Origin: an uncultured Clostridia bacterium
Lineage (GTDB): Bacteria > Bacillota > Clostridia > Oscillospirales > Acutalibacteraceae
NCBI GenBank assembly: GCA_946406145.1
Contig: CAMJJL010000006.1
Location: forward strand, 1 to 56,430
Direction of reading: 5' to 3'
Length of the DNA stretch: 56,430 bases
Both the position numbers and the translations under genes were made by a program. The notes under the pieces are model-generated. The model did no database searches and had not been told where the DNA came from. It was given only the letters and a program-made list of their open reading frames with translations. Shown here piece after piece: positions 1-7,318 of the stretch; positions within the stretch are counted from its first letter, which is position 1, and each line of letters starts with the position of its first letter.

Positions 1-1
1 A

Positions 2-1228
2 CAGTACCGGCTCGGCACCATCGGCGGCGGTACATTAAAAGGAGATATCGAGAGTTGGTGGGCGAGACGTCGCGGCAAGGATGATCCAAACCGCGTCATC
101 GGCTCCAAAGTATATGAGAAAAATGAGACTTTTATGGCGCTCGACGGGATCGATCTGATTATCAAAAAAGGCGAGCGAGTCGGTATCATCGGTCATAACG
201 GCGCCGGAAAGTCCACTATGCTGAAGATACTGTCTCGTGTGACCGCTCCGACCGAGGGTAAGATCTGTGTCGACGGAAGGATTGCGTCGATGCTCGAGGT
301 CGGTACGGGCTTCAGCGGTGAGCTGACCGGCCGTGAGAATATCTATCTTAACGGCGCGATCCTCGGTATGACCCGTGCCGAGGTCACAAGCAAGATCGAT
401 CAGATCATCACGTTTTCCGAGTGCGCTCAGTTCATCGATACCCCCGTCAAGCGCTATTCCTCGGGCATGTACGTCAGGCTCGCGTTCGCGGTAGCGGCTC
501 ACCTTGACTCTGAGATCCTCGTGATGGATGAGGTGCTCGCGGTCGGCGATATGAAGTTCCAACAGAAGTGCCTCGGCAAAATGAGCGATGTCTCCAGCTC
601 CGAGGGCAGAACGGTCCTCTATGTCAGCCACAATATGAATACCATTCGCCAGCTGTGCAGCCGATGCGTTGTACTCGATCATGGCAAATTGGTTTATGAC
701 GGAGAGGTCGAGAACGCCATCTCGATCTATGCGGATATCAAAAAGGGCTCACTGAGCGCTAAGGTTGATCTGAGAGAAGCGAAACGCTACCGTTCTATCC
801 AGACGATGCGTATGGTTTCATTCCAATCCGCAGAGTTTTTGAATAAGGAAGAGAACAAATTTGAACAGGATGAGTCGGCGAAACTGAAATTGACGCTCGA
901 CTCCGAGATCGAGATAGAGCAAGCCAAGATTCGCATCAGCATCACGGATTCCTATGACAGAACGGTTGGAGCCGCTATTTGTGATGATATCGGCACCCTT
1001 CATAAAGGTATGAATGAGGTGACGCTCGATATCAGCTTCTGCGGTCTGGTAGAGGGAACCTACCGTGCTCAGCTGATCGCCTTCAGCAATAACGATTACG
1101 GTACGGTCAAAGAATATGATATCATTTTTGACGCTTTCTCCTTTGAGGTGAATGGCAGACAAAGCGAGTATACGTGGAATGCTATGAAATGGGGCAGCGT
1201 ACGCCTGCCGGATATCAAGAGAATCTGA
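2..1228 (+). CDS. Wzt-like ABC transporter ATP-binding protein, polysaccharide export (5' end outside window)
   Basis: The frame is open from the left edge, so the true start lies upstream; 408 residues are visible. The nucleotide-binding domain shows Walker A (GHNGAGKST, near nt 190-217), an ABC signature of the YSSGM type used by Wzt/TagH/RfbE exporters (near 461), Walker B followed by the D-loop (VMDEVLAVGD, near 522-552) and an H-loop (YVSHN, near 621). From about nt 750 a C-terminal beta-rich domain follows, as in Wzt proteins that bind the glycan before export. Family knowledge: these ATPases pair with a Wzm permease, normally the gene just upstream and so outside this window. The role inferred is ATP-driven export of a lipid-linked surface polysaccharide or teichoic-acid-like polymer across the cytoplasmic membrane. 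Position beside a Wzz/BY-kinase-like gene and glycosyltransferases supports this. Confidence 0.88.
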   Translation, partial: QYRLGTIGGGTLKGDIESWWARRRGKDDPNRVIGSKVYEKNETFMALDGIDLIIKKGERVGIIGHNGAGKSTMLKILSRVTAPTEGKICVDGRIASMLEVGTGFSGELTGRENIYLNGAILGMTRAEVTSKIDQIITFSECAQFIDTPVKRYSSGMYVRLAFAVAAHLDSEILVMDEVLAVGDMKFQQKCLGKMSDVSSSEGRTVLYVSHNMNTIRQLCSRCVVLDHGKLVYDGEVENAISIYADIKKGSLSAKVDLREAKRYRSIQTMRMVSFQSAEFLNKEENKFEQDESAKLKLTLDSEIEIEQAKIRISITDSYDRTVGAAICDDIGTLHKGMNEVTLDISFCGLVEGTYRAQLIAFSNNDYGTVKEYDIIFDAFSFEVNGRQSEYTWNAMKWGSVRLPDIKRI

Positions 1229-1269
1229 GTGAAGTCGGTTTCAGGGCGTGTCAGCGATCTGCCTTTATA

Positions 1270-1298
1270 TTGACTAATAAGAAATAATTTGGTATAAT
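1270..1298 (+). promoter_or_regulatory. Sigma-A-type promoter of the stator/kinase operon
   Basis: TTGACT at 1270-1275 and TATAAT at 1293-1298 are separated by 17 bp. A TG one base upstream of the -10 makes it an extended -10 element. It lies 43 bp before the ATG at 1342 and starts a new transcript after the Wzt-like gene. Confidence 0.8.
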
Positions 1299-1341
1299 AA
1301 AGTATTGTATTCACACGTAAAGGATGGATCAAGGAGGAAAA

Positions 1342-2874
1342 ATGAGAAGAGCCATTATTTTTCTGATTGCTTTTTTTGCTACGATATGTGTGGTGCTGAT
1401 CGTGCTGTCACCCGACTATCTCTCGATGTTGATCGTCGGCATTATGACGGGTGCGATCATACTGGGCTTTGTTTTCGGCGTTATGCCGCTGCTCAGATAC
1501 ACTCGCGGCTTTCAAAACGGACAAAAAAGCATCACGGACGCCTTAGACGTCAACGCCGATTATATCTGGACAGCTGTCAGGAAGGTCACCCCTTTCTTTT
1601 CCGAGAAACAGCTCGATGAGATTTTTGAAACCTACCTCAATGAGGTCGTCGATCAGAACGACAAGGGTGTTGTCATCAGCGATATAGAGGATTCGATCAA
1701 CGAGGAGACGTTGGCGATCCGCAGTTGGCGCGGCGTTGTGTTACAGATCGCGGGTATTCTGACCGCACTCGGTCTGCTGGGCACCTTCCTCGGACTGGTC
1801 ATGGGTATCAGCACGGTCGAGTTCAGCTCAGCCGAGGCGACGATGGACAGTATCGAAAGACTGCTCAAGGGTATCGGTACCGCGTTCTACACCTCCATCG
1901 TGGGTGTCATCCTGTCCATTCTTTTCAATGTTTGTTATCGTCTTGTCTGGAATGTCATGCTCCGTGAGATGGGACTCTTTACCGAACAGTTCCATACCTT
2001 TATCCAGCCTACCGCCGATGATCAGATCCGCGCAAAGCAGTATCTGAACACGGAGAAGATGATCGAAACGCTGAACGTGCTTCGTGCCAACAGTACGATC
2101 AGCGCGAGCAATACTGCTGCTGATCCGGCACAGGAACAGCGCATGATGATCGATATTCTCTCCGGTCTCAACCGAGGAGAGTTCACCTATATGCTGGAGC
2201 CTGTATGCAGTCTGGCGGATCGCAATGTGATCAAGGTAAACACCAAGCTGCACTGGAACCACCCCGTGCTCGGCGCGGTACAGCCCTCGGTTTATCTGCC
2301 GATCGTTGAAGCCGACGGCTTTGTCGCCAAGCTGGATCAGCACCTTTGGGAGCAGGTCTGTGCTGCCATGCGCGAGTGGATCGACAGGGGCGTTCATCCG
2401 CTGCCCGCGATTTTGAATATCCGCAAGACCGATCTGTTGGCGATCGACGCCTTTGAGACAATCCGTTCTTTGGCGGAGCAATATCAGATCGAGCCCCGCT
2501 ATCTGGAGGTCGCGATCGACGCTTCCGCTTACATGATCTGCCATGAAGAGGCGGAGAAAGCGGAGCGGAAGTTCCTGCAAAGCGGCTACAAGGTATCCGT
2601 CGGCAACTGTACCGGCAACCTTGTCGGTCTGGGCGATACCCATGCGGACGAGATCTGTCTGGATCTGACGTCGCTGGCGGAGAGCGGCGATCTGGAGAGC
2701 GTCTTTACGCAGGCGTCCAATATCCGTCTTAAACTCACCTGTTCGGGTGTTTCATCCGCCAAGGAGCTCGCCGATATCAAGCGATACGGCTGCCTGACCG
2801 GACGCGGAAGCCATCTTTATCCCGAAATGACACGCTCAGAGTATGAGGATCTGATGTACTACACCTCTGCTTGA
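1342..2874 (+). CDS. MotA/TolQ/ExbB-like proton channel fused to degenerate EAL domain
   Basis: 510 residues. The in-frame ATG at 1324 is rejected because a perfect AAGGAGG lies between it and the ATG at 1342. Two N-terminal hydrophobic helices (about 3-22 and 29-50) and a cytoplasmic segment precede a MotA/TolQ/ExbB core at about 130-205. The core has the hallmark GLLGTFLGL and a second helix containing GIGTAFYTSIVG. After a linker, residues about 275-505 align by eye with EAL phosphodiesterase domains (HWNHP, LPIVEADG, ILNI, LEV). The catalytic residues are mostly gone: the Glu of EAL is Asn (about 300), the DDFG loop reads GNCTG, the catalytic Lys is Cys (439) and the EGVE motif reads SGVS. 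The domain is therefore probably a binding or scaffold module, not an enzyme. The next gene encodes the matching MotB-like partner, so a membrane stator unit is inferred. I know of no named family with this fusion. Confidence 0.82.
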   Translation: MRRAIIFLIAFFATICVVLIVLSPDYLSMLIVGIMTGAIILGFVFGVMPLLRYTRGFQNGQKSITDALDVNADYIWTAVRKVTPFFSEKQLDEIFETYLNEVVDQNDKGVVISDIEDSINEETLAIRSWRGVVLQIAGILTALGLLGTFLGLVMGISTVEFSSAEATMDSIERLLKGIGTAFYTSIVGVILSILFNVCYRLVWNVMLREMGLFTEQFHTFIQPTADDQIRAKQYLNTEKMIETLNVLRANSTISASNTAADPAQEQRMMIDILSGLNRGEFTYMLEPVCSLADRNVIKVNTKLHWNHPVLGAVQPSVYLPIVEADGFVAKLDQHLWEQVCAAMREWIDRGVHPLPAILNIRKTDLLAIDAFETIRSLAEQYQIEPRYLEVAIDASAYMICHEEAEKAERKFLQSGYKVSVGNCTGNLVGLGDTHADEICLDLTSLAESGDLESVFTQASNIRLKLTCSGVSSAKELADIKRYGCLTGRGSHLYPEMTRSEYEDLMYYTSA

Positions 2875-2928
2875 GATAGATAGAAACACACCTTTTGATA
2901 TTTTGCTTTTTTCAGATAGGGGAATACC

Positions 2929-4545
2929 ATGAAGCTGAGAAAAAAACAGAAATCGGGTGACGAAAGTTACTGGAAGTCGTTTACCGACATTATGACGGGG
3001 TTGCTGTTGATCATCCTGTTGATCATGATGCTGCTGTTACTGTATGTGACGCAGATCAACAAAGAGGAGCATACAGAGGATTATCAGTATGAGACCCAGT
3101 ATAGTGACGGCGATTATTATTTTAACAACAACGTTAATATCAACGACCATGATGCCGATGAATTGTATGATCGTCCGACTCAGGAAGGCGGCGGTGGCGG
3201 CGGCGGTGAAGGCGTTGATGATCCCGGAGAAAATGATTACGAAGGAATCTATAACGATATCGGACACGATAAGACCGCTGTTTTTGTAACGGTAGTGGAT
3301 GAAGAGACCGGTAACGTCATCAAAAAATCCGGTATTCTCTTTGAGCTGTACACAGGCGCCGACGCTACGGGCGGTTTACAAACGCTGCATACCTATTATC
3401 CCGTCAAAACCGAGTACAAGCAGTACGAAACAACTAAGGACGGCACCTTCTTCCTGCCTGAGAAGATCACCAACGGCTGGTACTCGCTCCATAATCTCAA
3501 GGCGCCCAAGGGCTATTCCTTTGCGGATGACGTCAGCTTTGAGATCACCGAATCGCTCGACTGGCCTGATCCGTACAGAGTTACCGTACCGATGTCGCCG
3601 TCCAAGAGCGTGATCTATGTCCACGATACCGACGCCGACAACAACAAGAATGTTTCCGGCACGATTTACGAGGTCTACGCCGCTCAGGACATCAAGACGC
3701 TCGACGGCACCCTGCGCTTTAAAAAGGGAGAAAAGGTCGACGAGTTCAAGACCGATGAGAACGGTAAGGGCGAGAGCGTCAAGCTGTACTTCGGCGATTA
3801 TACCGTCAAACAGAAAATGCCCGCAACCTATTATTCGTTGAACACCTCACCGCTGAACGTAACACTGGAATATACGGAATCGGAAGCGGAAGCGATTACC
3901 CACGAGATCAAATGCCAGAAGACAAGAGCAGAGCTGCTGCTGGTTGACGATTATACCGAACAGCCGATCACAGACGCGAGCTTTGCTGTTACCGGCAGAG
4001 AGGACGCTGTCACCGACAGTGACGGCAAGATCGTGCTGACCGATTTGGATAAGAACGCGACCTATGAGCTGACCCTCAAGAGCCTGCCTGATACCTATCG
4101 CTCTCAAACCGATACGATCGGCTTTACAGTCGACGCCGACGGTCGTATTGACGGTCAGGGCGTTGCAAAACTGGATATGACTGCGTATAAGATTCGCCTG
4201 TCTGTTTCCGCGAGGGATATGCTGTTCGGCAACGAGATCACTTCTACCGTGATCCGCTTGTATGACGCAAATGATAAGGTTGTCGAAGAGTGGGAAGGCA
4301 CCGGAACCGTGCGCGAGTTCGAGAACCTTGATCCCGGCAATTACACGGTTGAGGTCGGCGGTCGCAAGTCATCGCGTGTCAGCATCGAACTCAAGGATGC
4401 GGGAGGCATTCAGACTCTGGCTACCTCCTATTGGACTCTTTGGGATACGATCTCAATCATCGGCGGCGTACTTTTGTTGTCACTGATCGTGGTTATCGTT
4501 ATCAGCCTGTTCCGCAGATTAAGAAGGAAGAAAGACGATGAATAA
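2929..4545 (+). CDS. MotB-like single-helix stator partner with SpaA/Cna-B-like repeats
   Basis: 538 residues, with GGGGAA upstream of the ATG. The N-terminus (about 14-40) resembles the MotB/ExbD proton-carrying helix: W-x-x-F-T-D-I-M-T-G-L-L-L, with Asp20 where MotB has its essential protonated Asp. An acidic, Tyr/Asn-rich stretch and a run of seven glycines (about 87-93) follow. Four beta-sandwich repeats of SpaA/Cna-B (prealbumin-like) type then come at about 115-205, 226-315, 333-415 and 422-490, recognised by patterns such as GxxFELY, KAPKGY and GNYTV. A second transmembrane helix (about 508-528) and a basic tail end the protein. There is no LPxTG signal and no OmpA/peptidoglycan-binding domain. 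The repeats would lie outside the membrane, where ordinary MotB grips the wall. The stop overlaps the next start by 8 bp, so translation is coupled. Confidence 0.78.
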   Translation: MKLRKKQKSGDESYWKSFTDIMTGLLLIILLIMMLLLLYVTQINKEEHTEDYQYETQYSDGDYYFNNNVNINDHDADELYDRPTQEGGGGGGGEGVDDPGENDYEGIYNDIGHDKTAVFVTVVDEETGNVIKKSGILFELYTGADATGGLQTLHTYYPVKTEYKQYETTKDGTFFLPEKITNGWYSLHNLKAPKGYSFADDVSFEITESLDWPDPYRVTVPMSPSKSVIYVHDTDADNNKNVSGTIYEVYAAQDIKTLDGTLRFKKGEKVDEFKTDENGKGESVKLYFGDYTVKQKMPATYYSLNTSPLNVTLEYTESEAEAITHEIKCQKTRAELLLVDDYTEQPITDASFAVTGREDAVTDSDGKIVLTDLDKNATYELTLKSLPDTYRSQTDTIGFTVDADGRIDGQGVAKLDMTAYKIRLSVSARDMLFGNEITSTVIRLYDANDKVVEEWEGTGTVREFENLDPGNYTVEVGGRKSSRVSIELKDAGGIQTLATSYWTLWDTISIIGGVLLLSLIVVIVISLFRRLRRKKDDE

Positions 4546-6343
4546 AACAAGAGTATTCAGAAAAAGCGATATTATTTATCATATCGTCAAAGGCTGGAAG
4601 CTGGTGTTCGTTTGTACGATCGTCGGGTTGATTGTCGGCGTAACGATTATCGGTGTAAGTTATATCCGCGGCGAGGTTTCCAAGGAATACCGTATCACAA
4701 CCTCGGTCGCGGTGATAACCGCCGGTGACGGCAGGGAGTATAAACTTGCCACCCCGGATGAGACAGATCTTTCCACCGCCCGAGATCTGACTGATTCTGC
4801 GTTATATGTTATCAAAAGCAGTCGAAATATGGAGGCGGTTATTTCGGAACTCGGTCTCAAAGGAGTTTCATCTTCCGATATTTCACGTAACCTTACCGTT
4901 AATCGAAATGAAAAGACCGAGATCATCGAGATAACGCTGCTGTGGCGTTCCGAAAAAGAAGGGCTCTCCATCCTGCAGGCACTTAATCGTGTCACCACCA
5001 ATGTGATGAAAGATACCGTCAAAATGGGTTATCTCTCAGTAATCAATCAGCCCAAGGCAACCTTTATTGTCGGCGGTAATATCAATCTTTCTATGTGGAT
5101 CTACGCCGCGCTGGTCGGTTTTCTGATCGGTATCGGCATCTGTATTTTAAAATTCATTTTCTTCCCGACGATGATCAACGAGGACGACATTACCACGATC
5201 TTCGGCATCGATACATTGGGCTCGTTGCCTTTTGACAGGCACTATGCACGCTTAAAGCCGCTGATGAAGTCGGAGCTGTCGATCATGGACGATATCAAGT
5301 CCTCCGCGCACCTGCTTCTCGGTCATCTTGAACGTGCCGATGCTCATAAGCTCTATGTCACCTCAACGATGCACGATGAGGGCAAGACCCGTCTGATTGC
5401 CGATGTCGGATTGCAGCTGGCTCGTCTGGGCAAGAAAACGTTGATCATCGACTGTAACTTTGCCAATCCTATGCTTGGGGCGCTGTTCATCGGTGGGTTG
5501 CCTTACGAAAAAACCCTCAACGCGCTTTATCGCGGTGACGCCGATAGACTTGACGCCGTTACACGCATCAACGGATGTCTTGATTTACTGCCCTGTGTGC
5601 TGGAGCGCAATCCGGAGAATTTCAACGACGCTCTCTTGGCACAGATGAAAGCCGTCATGGATGACTATGATTATGTATTGATCGACGCGGCGCCTGTCGG
5701 AACCGACGCCGAGGTTCTGCGTTTGAACGAGATTACGGATACAGTGCTTTATGTCGTTCGATTTGACCACGCAAAGGTCGATGACATCAAGCGCGCCATG
5801 CAGCGCATCGCAAAGTCCGGTATCCCCGTCGTCGGCGCGGTATTCAACTGTGTTGTCAACTGGCGCCAGACTATCATCAACGCGCCTAAGCGTCTGGCGA
5901 ATTCTCTCAATCGTGAGAAGAAGCGTCGCGAGAAAGCAGAAAAGAAGCGCACTGATTATCGGGACAAACGTGAGAAAGCGAACAACAAATCGCTCAGATC
6001 ACATCCGACGGAAGAAATTGCTCTCCCGGAGGAGGAAGCCATTCCTGATCTGAGCGAGATGACCGCTTCATCGTCTCAGGAAAAGAAGCGCGAAAAGCAA
6101 GAGAAGAAGCGCGAAAAGCTGGAAAAGAAGCGAGAGAAGCAGGAGCAGAAAGAAAGAGAAAAGCGAGAGAAGCAGGAGCAGAAAGAAAGAGAAAAGCGAG
6201 AGAAGCAGGAGCAGAAAGAAAGAGAAATACGAGAGAAGCAGGAGCAGAAAAAGCTCCTCAGCGAAAAAAAGAAAGACAAAAAGAACGGCAATACCGATTC
6301 GGATCCTCCCTACGATCCCGGAAGCGAGTATGAGGATCTGTAA
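4538..6343 (+). CDS. Wzz/BY-kinase-like protein with degenerate ATPase motifs and charged repeat tail
   Basis: 601 residues. The N-terminal half resembles polysaccharide co-polymerase (Wzz/CpsC) proteins: helix at about 22-42, an extracytoplasmic domain, and a second helix at about 185-208. Residues about 250-445 resemble the BY-kinase (CpsD/Wzc) fold. Walker A is degenerate (STMHDEGKT, with Lys283 retained but the usual PGEGKS broken), A' reads LIIDCNF (Asp305 retained), and B reads YVLIDAAPVG (Asp383). After about 455 the protein becomes almost entirely Lys/Glu/Arg/Gln, including three identical 11-residue repeats, and ends with two tyrosines (PYDPGSEYEDL) instead of the usual Tyr cluster. 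Family knowledge: such proteins set glycan chain length and control export by Tyr phosphorylation. Whether this one still hydrolyses ATP is uncertain. It overlaps the preceding gene by 8 bp. Confidence 0.8.
   Translation: MNKTRVFRKSDIIYHIVKGWKLVFVCTIVGLIVGVTIIGVSYIRGEVSKEYRITTSVAVITAGDGREYKLATPDETDLSTARDLTDSALYVIKSSRNMEAVISELGLKGVSSSDISRNLTVNRNEKTEIIEITLLWRSEKEGLSILQALNRVTTNVMKDTVKMGYLSVINQPKATFIVGGNINLSMWIYAALVGFLIGIGICILKFIFFPTMINEDDITTIFGIDTLGSLPFDRHYARLKPLMKSELSIMDDIKSSAHLLLGHLERADAHKLYVTSTMHDEGKTRLIADVGLQLARLGKKTLIIDCNFANPMLGALFIGGLPYEKTLNALYRGDADRLDAVTRINGCLDLLPCVLERNPENFNDALLAQMKAVMDDYDYVLIDAAPVGTDAEVLRLNEITDTVLYVVRFDHAKVDDIKRAMQRIAKSGIPVVGAVFNCVVNWRQTIINAPKRLANSLNREKKRREKAEKKRTDYRDKREKANNKSLRSHPTEEIALPEEEAIPDLSEMTASSSQEKKREKQEKKREKLEKKREKQEQKEREKREKQEQKEREKREKQEQKEREIREKQEQKKLLSEKKKDKKNGNTDSDPPYDPGSEYEDL
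6128..6250 (+). repeat. In-frame 33-bp tandem repeat (3 identical units plus a partial fourth)
   Basis: Units at 6128-6160, 6161-6193 and 6194-6226 are identical, and 6227-6250 is a diverged partial copy. Each unit encodes KREKQEQKERE in the tail of the BY-kinase-like protein. Exact identity of the units suggests recent expansion and likely copy-number variation between strains. Confidence 0.9.
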
Positions 6344-6365
6344 ACAATAAACAAGGAGCAATATT

Positions 6366-7196
6366 ATGAACCGATTTCTTCAGTCCAGCTTCGTGAAGCG
6401 AAACGTGCTGATCGTCGATGACGAGCAGATTAACCGTGAGTTGCTGCAGGCGATCTTGTCCATGACATACAACATCACTTGTGTTACCAACGGCAGAGAG
6501 GCGATGGATCTGCTTCGTACAACAAAAGAAAAGTTTTCTCTGATCCTGTTGGATCTGCTGATGCCCCAGATGAGCGGTTTTCAGGTGATCGAGGCGTGTA
6601 AGGCTGATGAAAAGCTCCGCGATATCCCGATCATCGTTATGACGACCGAAAAAAGCGCCGAGGTGCGCAGCATCCGCATGGGCGCGTCTGACTTTATCAG
6701 CAAGCCCTACCGTATGCCCGAGGTCATCATTGCTCGCTGTGAGCGTATTGTCGAGCTCAGCGAGGAGAAACAGTTTATCCGTTCGATTGAGAAGGATCAT
6801 GCAACAGGACTGTACATCAAGGTGTTTTTCAACGCTTATATCAACAGGCTTCTCCCCGGCGTCAAGAGTGCAATGGACGCTATTGTTCTCAAGATCGACG
6901 GAGCGAATAATGAGCTGATCAGGGAAGCGGCGCGACTCTTCAACGATATCGTCATCAATGACGACGGTATCGCCTGCCGTGCGGATAAAAACACCTTCTA
7001 TGCCTTCTGTCACCATCAGGATAACTACGATGAGCTGATCGGACATCTGCAGAACGAGCTTTCACACAACGGCGGTCTCCGTTTGACTGCGGGCGTCTGC
7101 AGAAATGTCGATTTAAAAGCTCCTGTCGACAGCTGGTTCGCCGCGGCAAAATCCGCCCTTGATTCCTCTGGAACTGCGGTCGCTTACGTCGGTTAA
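6366..7196 (+). CDS. Response regulator: receiver domain plus degenerate GGDEF domain
   Basis: 276 residues, with AAGGAG upstream of the ATG. Residues about 12-128 form a complete receiver domain: acidic pair Asp18/Asp19, phospho-acceptor Asp63 in LLDLLMP, Thr93/94 and Lys113 in SKPY. Residues about 143-272 resemble a GGDEF domain: DHATGLY near the start matches the usual D-x-LTGL-x-N, and TAGVC and the terminal helix match the GGDEF C-terminal half. The signature is lost: where RxGGDEF is expected, the sequence has R205-A-D-K-N-T-F211. It should not make c-di-GMP. This is the last gene of the stator/kinase operon and is followed by a terminator. Inference: it passes a phosphorylation signal, possibly from the hybrid kinase at 11956, to the degenerate EAL-bearing stator. 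Confidence 0.85.
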   Translation: MNRFLQSSFVKRNVLIVDDEQINRELLQAILSMTYNITCVTNGREAMDLLRTTKEKFSLILLDLLMPQMSGFQVIEACKADEKLRDIPIIVMTTEKSAEVRSIRMGASDFISKPYRMPEVIIARCERIVELSEEKQFIRSIEKDHATGLYIKVFFNAYINRLLPGVKSAMDAIVLKIDGANNELIREAARLFNDIVINDDGIACRADKNTFYAFCHHQDNYDELIGHLQNELSHNGGLRLTAGVCRNVDLKAPVDSWFAAAKSALDSSGTAVAYVG

Positions 7197-7256
7197 ATTG
7201 AATTGAAGGACTGTTCTCACATAGTGACGAGAACACAGGACAGTATAATGCGTTAC

Positions 7257-7293
7257 AAAAGCCGGTATCTGTAGGAAAGTGATACCGGCTTTT
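7257..7293 (+). terminator. Rho-independent terminator of the stator/kinase operon
   Basis: A perfect 13-bp inverted repeat (7257-7269 and 7281-7293) with a GC-rich core, A4 before it and T4 at its end. It closes the operon. A weaker GTTCTC/GAGAAC hairpin lies just upstream near 7213-7234. Confidence 0.85.
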
Positions 7294-7318
7294 GATAAAT
7301 GAGTGGAAGTGATATGAG

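Noticed and set aside
818..1162. Minus-strand open frame under the Wzt-like gene
   Set aside because: Shadow frame opposite a clear coding region, without ribosome binding site or recognisable domain.
1342..4545. Zorya-like anti-phage system (MotA/MotB-type pair)
   Set aside because: No ZorC, ZorD or ZorE-like helicase or nuclease nearby, no long ZorA coiled-coil tail, and no OmpA domain in the partner. Neighbours are glycan genes and a BY-kinase.
6128..6250. CRISPR-like repeat
   Set aside because: Units are contiguous with no spacers and stay in frame within a coding region.
6068..6361. Long antisense open frame rich in Leu, Phe and Ser
   Set aside because: It is the complement of the Lys/Glu repeat tail of the BY-kinase-like gene; no ribosome binding site and only simple composition.
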